NCBI RefSeq assembly: GCF_932526225.1
Contig: NC_064035.1
Span: 11,333,296 to 11,397,295, forward strand
Direction: 5' to 3'
Origin: Nematostella vectensis
Lineage: Eukaryota > Cnidaria > Anthozoa > Actiniaria > Edwardsiidae
DNA length: 64,000 nt
Part shown: piece by piece, positions 58,801 through 64,000 of the stretch
Numbering within the stretch: position 1 is the first letter of the stretch
Layout: each line of letters begins with the position of its first letter
Program-made: the position numbers and the translations under genes
The notes under the pieces: model-generated
Database searches by the model: none
Seen by the model: only the letters and a program-made list of their open reading frames with translations
What the model was told of the DNA's origin: nothing

Positions 58801-60647
58801 TGTCGCTACTGTAGATAGAACTGACGACGATTGATTGGGGGGAATGATTATGAGCGTTTTAGTGATGACGACGACAAGGTGATGATGTTGATTATGTTTA
58901 TAAGTGATCATAATCTTGATTGTATGAATGTCATTTACCATTGTGGACTTTGGTGGTATTAAGTAAATAACTGAAAAAAAATCCCATTTTTTTCTTCAGC
59001 TTGTATTTGAGGGCATACCTGGTGGAGTAAAAAGCGACATGGCGATAGATCGAATAATCTTGAGTAAAGACAGCAAATGCCCTCTATCGACTTACAGCGG
59101 AATAAAAGGTACATTAACTACATTGGCATGCTACGTATTGCAGGCGTTTCTATATTCAGAACAAAGCCCACAGAACACAGCCCACTGCGCAGGCTATCTC
59201 TGAATCTGTGTCTATTAGATACCAAATGGTATGTTTCGCAGTCAAAGCCCACACTAAGTCACATACTTAATAACTTCTTACTAACCAGGAGGTCATACCG
59301 GGAATTATCAAACCGGGGCATTGGCGTGTATCGACCGAGACTTGGAAAATAAACATATTAAAAGATTTTAATTTTTTTTTTCCGTAGGGCAAAACGCAGT
59401 AACATAATACCCTCTGAGACAATACGGGAAATGTAATGACCGACAATTAGCCAATCACAGCGCGCGTAGGTAACAACCGAATGCTAGGCTCATATACATG
59501 TACTTTTCTCACATTCTTAACCACCATCCCCAGGTATTCGTTCCAATATTCTTGACCACCACCCAACGAGAAAAATCGAGTTGCAGTCCTTGATAGCAAA
59601 GGCTACCGGCACTAGTGAATTCTGGGAACCCTGCTTTAGCCTGTCAAGGGAGGGTTGGCCAAGTGTTGAATCCATCTACACTAAGTGTGCAGACAAAGGG
59701 CCCATCCTTCTGCTTGTCCGTTATAACCAGGATTATGTTGTTGGAGGGTTTTATGACAAGTCCATGAAAGGTAGGTGGCCTGGTTTAATAAAAAGAGGAG
59801 ACCTGTTGTTTTAGATTGCTGCGAGTAGCTGGATTACCTGATAGTGATAATTATGACTGATGGTGTATAACGTAAAGATAATGCTGTTGGATGATTAAAG
59901 TGTGATAAATTTGATGGCAATGGAAATGAATGAATGTCGATCAACCACTCCTTTATTATTGTTTAACATTGAAAATACATCGGTTATTTACAAGAAAACT
60001 TCAAAATAACCACTAACAATTGAAGTTTAATACCTTGTTAACGAAATTTTATTCAAAGTATCTCAGTCACTTGCTAAAATTGGCCGATGAAAATGGATCT
60101 TTTGAGTGAAGTCGGTATTGTACGGGAGCATTTATAGGCGACGTGTCTAGCCTTCTTTGAGGTAATGAACCCTATTGCTGTGTGATGGATGTGCAGCCAT
60201 TTACGTGGTCTATTCCTTCAGGTTACGGACGTTGTAACTCATCCATGACAAGCGACAAGGCGTTCCTATTCAGTCTAAACAGTCATTTGGGAACAACCCA
60301 GAAAGTCCTCCCCATCTACGACAAGACCAAAGCTATTATTTGCGAGGATGTAAACAACTTCCCAAGATTTGGAAGTGATCTAATGGTTAACTTTGAGACG
60401 AATCGTTTAGCTTTGCACTTTGGGCAGATTTACAAGGGTGAAGATATCCAATATGGTCAATCGGAACAGATGTTTAGACCTGACGACGTAGAGATACTTA
60501 TTAACTCAGGTAATACTAAATAATACTCAAGTACTCGTGATCTCGAACAAAAAAATTACTATTGATTACCCACACTTGTCTTAGACTATGACAGGCCCGG
60601 ACCCTGGGGGGGGGGGGGGGGGGGGAGGGAACGCACCCCCCCCCCCC

Positions 60648-60678
<31 letters not shown>

Positions 60679-63108
60679 ACACAACGGCCGAGGGTCCACT
60701 TTCGGTTTTCAATAGACGTGCTTTTTGTAGACAAAACTATAAAGCATAAGCTAGATCACTCTGGTATGTAGCCAAATCCGACAATTAACGTCCCGTGGAG
60801 ATACTGCGAAGGCATAAAAAATCCCTCTTTTTGTTTTTTCGGGGCTTTTCAAATTTTTATCAGAGAACTTATTCCCTCCCCTCTCCCCACCGGGAAAATT
60901 AGGTCCACTTTTTAGGACTTCGCACCCCCCAAGAAAATCCTCGGTACGGGCCTATATGACAAAGATAATAGAGATACTTATTAACTCAAGTAATGTGAAA
61001 CTAAATACCTAATTAGTCGTGATCTCGAGCTCAACACTGCACTATTGAGCACTGAACACTGGTCTTGGACTATGTCAAGTTCTCGTCTTTTTTAACTTCG
61101 TCAAAGTAGAAGGTATTGGTAAACACTACAAGGTAAACAGTTTTACATCAGTTTTACATCTACTTGTATATTACCCTTTTATCCTTTTTTTCCGTTTTCT
61201 CAAATCAATCATATATATAGGACAGGAAACTTATCCATCTCTGTGCCAAGCCCATGGAATCTTTGTTGATATTTTCAGAGGCGTTCTGTGCAGACTGTCC
61301 CTCTGGAATGGAATGCAACTCGTTAAAGGGACGGTGTGAGTGCGAAAATTCCAGGTTCTTTCAGAAGTGTTCGCAAGGTAAGACAAGAAAATCAGGTTTT
61401 CTTATGGATGGTAGAAAAATGCAATTGGTTGTTTCTGCCTCTACTTATGTTAAAACCTTTCGTGTGAAAACAGACTCATGAGGACCTTCGCAAAGGTTGC
61501 CCATTGTTTATTTACTTCGGCTTCTACTAATGTCGCGCCGGCTCACACACACAAATATTCTTTTTTTTAAATTCTTTTTATTTTATTTTCATAGAAACAT
61601 ACATACATAACAATACAAGTGACACAACTAACATGTATGATAAGGAAAAGAAAGAAAATTACCCCACCCCACCCCACCCCCAAAGTTATAGTATTTTTGT
61701 TATCAAGTATATGTTTTAAGAGTATTTTCTATTCATTGCATGCTTGTCATAGTGTGAACAAACCCTTAATAATGGTCGTTGAGCTCTTTTTGTTTATCAG
61801 GACAAGGTATTGACTACTTCACCGGAACTGCGGTCGACGTCTACCCACTTGATCAACCAACAGACATAGTGAACTTCAAACGCTTTGCATGGGGATCGGC
61901 TAGCGGCGTGAAGCAAGTCAAGAAGGCGGTGCGCGGAGGTGGCTTATCTACTCCTGGAGGTAGCTTCCTTACACTCAATACATCAGAGTGCTTAGGAAAC
62001 CCTGAAAGCTGCAAGAAAGGCATGACAATAGCCTTTTGGCTGAGGTACAATAGGACCCAGTCCGCCATCAGGCCTGTGCTCCTCTGCGCCGGAACATGCT
62101 CTGAAGGCTCCCAAGGAATCAAGATCTATTTAAAGAATCCTGAAGAGATGGTTTTGCAGGTCGTATGCGCTTGTCTTTAATCACAACTGCTATTGCATTT
62201 CGATTGACAAGGGTCCAATGTATTTTATTTTGATCTTAATCGGCTCTTTGTACGTTATGCGCTTTAGGTCATCTCTCGGGAGGTGGGGGACTGGTAAACC
62301 TTAGGTCTATGTACCGGGAAGCTCGCATATCCTTTAGAGTCTAACATCAAGGGACTGGTATCTTCAAGACTGGTGAAGACTTTAATCACGAAATAATCAC
62401 TTGATAATATCTCTTCGATTCTTTTCCTTATCTGCGGAATACGTATACTGTGTCAAAGCAGATTTGGTAGTTTTTTTCCTTTATATATAGAACAGTCCCA
62501 AGTGTGTTTATTTACCCCTTAGAGGGAACGGAATTAAGTTCTGAATAACCAAAACGAGCATCTCCATAAAGGAATCGTTTGTGTATCCCCCTCCCCCCCC
62601 CCCCCCCCCCCCCCAATATGTGATCATTAAGCCTAATTTTAAGCGTTGTATTATCCATGAGCCGTATTCAATGCAAATGCATGCAAATGGAGATGAAACA
62701 ATCGACTCGATTTATTTACATGCATTTGCATTGAATACGCTCATGGATAATACGAAGTTTGAACTAAGCCTAACCTGTTAATTCGAAACAATTATTTACT
62801 TGCCTTATTTTTGCTTTTAAATCAGGTGACAAACTCGAAAACGCTTTACAGGCAGTCTATTGAATTCGGAGTTGGCGTGTGGACTCACCTCGTCATTACA
62901 ATAGATCCGTCTACTGGAAACATTGTATACGTAAATGGTAGAGTTCAATTTGGAAACATTGAAGAATTTGAGGGGGTGTACACACTACAGGATGAAGCAG
63001 CGAACGTCACCCTTGGGGGGTCTGCACAGGCGGATTTTGATGATTTCCTGGTCTATGAAAGCGTTCTCTCACCTGAAGACACCGCACACTTATATGCCTT
63101 CTATAGCG
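52696..63108 (+). CDS. Secreted mosaic protein: LamG-like, pentraxin/LamG, MAM, TLDc-like, Cys-rich, LamG-like (continues past window)
   Basis: Fourteen exons, all phases consistent, about 1021 codons: 52696-52777, 53557-53784, 54152-54405, 55730-55883, 56126-56236, 57256-57478, 57673-58052, 58412-58668, 59000-59108, 59534-59770, 60222-60509, 61279-61377, 61801-62159, 62826-63108. The last ends in a donor, so the gene continues past the window. The Met start gives a signal peptide (MLFLACAVVMVSKRASA). Order: LamG-like domain about 30-239 (HWPLNNITN, FWVRFPG, SQVAFTWK, LTIWHQEL); a pentraxin/LamG-type domain about 278-460 (SWNHICLLRD, VYLDGTRQD, GDLTRLNMWNHVL); MAM about 480-600 (FRLVSGEIPPHVDCLHFDYS, LWSITGSQASGWH, IDRIILSKDSKCPL); TLDc-like about 601-776 (FWEPCFSLSREGWP, ILLLVRY, DKAFLFSLNSH, PRFGSDLMVN); a Cys-rich EGF-like exon 777-810; a further LamG-like domain 811-1023 (MTIAFWLRYN, WTHLVITID, DDFLVYESVLS). 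LamG and MAM modules bind ligands or mediate adhesion. The role here is unknown. Confidence 0.88.
52839..52870. repeat. Poly-G tract
   Basis: About 31 consecutive G in intron 1 of the mosaic-protein gene. Similar C or G homopolymers occur at 36302-36327, 58259-58277, 60606-60662 and 62588-62614, and are prone to sequencing or assembly length error. Confidence 0.9.
54541..55059. mobile_element. Harbinger-like MITE with TTA duplication
   Basis: The left end is TTA followed by GGGCGCGTTTTTTCC. The right end is GTAAAAAAACGCGCCC followed by TTA. Inner text CATTCTGGAATGGGAATGG and CATTCTCATTCCGGAAT also pairs. A 3-bp TTA duplication with GGGC-type ends fits PIF/Harbinger. 519 bp, no transposase. 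In the intron after exon 3 of the mosaic-protein gene. Confidence 0.75.
55499..55760. repeat. Diverged tandem duplication of the exon 4 acceptor region
   Basis: A block beginning TATAGTCTCTGTTGC, running through GCCGTTAAGTGCAA and TTTATTCAG to GATGGCGTGCAAGGACAGGAC occurs at 55499-55635. It recurs at about 55657-55760 as the real acceptor and start of exon 4. The first copy carries a decayed exon start. Confidence 0.7.
56560..56808. mobile_element. MITE family B copy 2
   Basis: It starts TAAAGCCGCATTGTCACCAG like the copy at 35437 and shares the interior (TAATTTAGAGCGGATGGCC, TAGCGCGGATTCTAATAGAT). The right terminal repeat is degraded after GGAAGTAAACTG. In intron 5 of the mosaic-protein gene. 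Confidence 0.8.
56981..57148. mobile_element. MITE family C copy 2
   Basis: Terminal TACACTCTTTTT and AAAAAGAGTGTA are perfect inverted repeats. The right half (read in complement) shares TATAAGAACGTCCAGGCTGA and GCTAAGAACATGCCGAGG with the copy at 43336-43582. In intron 5 of the mosaic-protein gene. Confidence 0.7.
60489..61078. repeat. Tandem duplication of the exon 11 end, split by a MITE
   Basis: The exon 11 end and intron start (TAGAGATACTTATTAACTCA, then GTGATCTCGA, then GACTATG) recur at 60963-61078. In the copy the donor is changed from TCAGGTAATA to TCAAGTAATG, so it is not a usable exon end of the same form. The MITE at 60594-60954 sits between the two copies. Confidence 0.8.
60594..60954. 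mobile_element. MITE with TATGACA duplication and G/C homopolymers
   Basis: Flanked by TATGACA on both sides (60587-60593 and 60955-60961). The inverted ends are GGCCCGGACC and GGTACGGGCC. The interior begins with long G and C runs and an (AC)n tract, and has no coding content. Confidence 0.75.
62627..62773. mobile_element. Palindromic MITE, family A copy 2
   Basis: The arms share CATGAGCCGTATTCAATGCA and AATGCATGCAAATG with the inverted arm ATTGAATACGCTCATGGATA. It is the same family as 13967-14102. In intron 13 of the mosaic-protein gene. Confidence 0.75.
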
Positions 63109-64000
63109 GTAAATACATTCATTTTAAAAGTATCATGCTTGTGCCTTGGAGACGCATAAGAACACCTCGCTCGGCGATTAGGGTTCTCGGATCAGTTCAC
63201 CGTCCTGGGCCATCGTGAACGATTCCAAAAATCCTTCACGATTTCGAAATCGTTCAAGATTTTCAAAATCCTTCACGATTTTGGAAATCCTTCACGATTT
63301 CAAAATCGTTCACGATTTTAAAAATCCTTCACGATTTTGAAAATCCTTCACGATTTTGAAAATCCTTCACGATTTTTGAAATCCTTCACGATTTCAAAAT
63401 CGTTCACGATTTTAAAAATCCTTCACGATTTTGAAAATCCTTCACGATTTTGAAAATCCTTCACGATTTTTGAAATCGTTCACGATTTTGAAAGTCCTCC
63501 ACGATTTTGTAAATCCTTCACGATTGAAAAAGGGGAAAAAAGAAGAAAATGTTGAATTTATGATCGCGTGAAACTTCAAATAATACGCTTTTCTATACGA
63601 TGCCTATGACTACGCAACCCCTCTCTGCCAATCCTGGGAACGTGCCTGCTATTAATCCCGTTTAGACATCGGCGATCTCTTTTCGCCCTCCCACACACGA
63701 AATGAAAAATAAATAGGAGTTTGAGTAAAAAGAGGGACCATAAATATGTGTAAGAACAGAACGCTATAAGTTCTTTAACAGATGCCTCAGTCTTAAATTT
63801 TGTAAAAACGTAATCAGTACAATAGATTATTAATAATGTTGTGCGCGGGTTTGTTTATCAATACTTCTACACAAAAGTACTTCACAATTTATTGAAAAAA
63901 GGAGAGATGTTGCTTTTCGTAGTATTTTACTGAGACTGTGAACATAAGGTCGGGATCCGAAACAATTACGTGCGAGCTCCATTTTTATTTCCATAACATC
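63109..64000. other. Start of the next intron of the mosaic-protein gene
   Basis: It follows the GT donor at 63109. Apart from the tandem repeat below, only AT-rich non-coding sequence is visible up to the window end. The next exon must lie outside or is not recognisable. Confidence 0.6.
63212..63525. repeat. Tandem repeat of about 19 bp, around 16 copies
   Basis: The unit is CCTTCACGATTTTGAAAAT with variants (GATTTCAAAATCGTT, TTTTAAAAATCC). Several units contain the short palindrome CGATTTCAAAATCG or CGATTTCGAAATCG. Confidence 0.95.

Overview
The window looks like nuclear DNA of an early-branching metazoan, most likely an anthozoan cnidarian such as a sea anemone or stony coral. This is an inference. 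The evidence is intron-rich genes with GT-AG introns, compact metazoan orthologues, moderate AT content, many short palindromic MITE-like elements, and cnidarian-style multidomain extracellular genes. Exons were assembled by hand by matching splice sites, reading phase and family similarity.

Layout, left to right. Positions 241-1602 (+) hold an open frame whose N-terminus resembles TP53INP/DOR autophagy proteins. Positions 2393-5174 (-) hold an unrecognised membrane protein with six exons and one internal TAG. Positions 6276-12498 (-) are a complete 12-exon IGBP1/TAP42 (alpha4) gene. It is head to head with an intronless AlkD-like DNA alkylation repair gene at 12795-13565 (+). A second head-to-head pair follows: NDUFA4 at 14395-17615 (-) and MRPL45 (mL45) at 17790-32195 (+). 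MRPL45 intron 1 holds a 1.9 kb TIR element and a 2.3 kb minisatellite of 55-bp units. Its last intron hosts an intronless rhodopsin-family GPCR on the opposite strand (27899-28939). Positions 34030-45355 (-) are a vesicular-type ZnT (SLC30) zinc transporter whose largest intron carries a LINE and several MITEs. Positions 46484-49319 (-) are the 3' part of an unrecognised charged, coiled-coil gene. Positions 52696-63108 (+) are the first 14 coding exons of a secreted mosaic protein: signal peptide, LamG-like domain, pentraxin/LamG-like domain, MAM domain, TLDc-like domain, Cys-rich module, LamG-like domain. It runs off the window.

The housekeeping genes (IGBP1, NDUFA4, MRPL45) match their human counterparts in length (336, 82 and 301 aa) and every exon phase joins correctly. 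Two divergent promoters (297 and 174 bp) drive two pairs of genes: PP2A control with DNA repair, and two mitochondrial proteins (respiratory chain and mitoribosome).

The most noteworthy items are the secreted LamG-MAM-TLDc architecture, the possible 36-nt micro-intron or nonsense codon in the 2393-5174 gene, a set of distinct non-autonomous transposon families (several present twice in the window), a Pol III/tRNA-like unit inside a TTAA-flanked element, higher-order structure in the minisatellite, and a microsatellite that shifts frame inside a LINE ORF.
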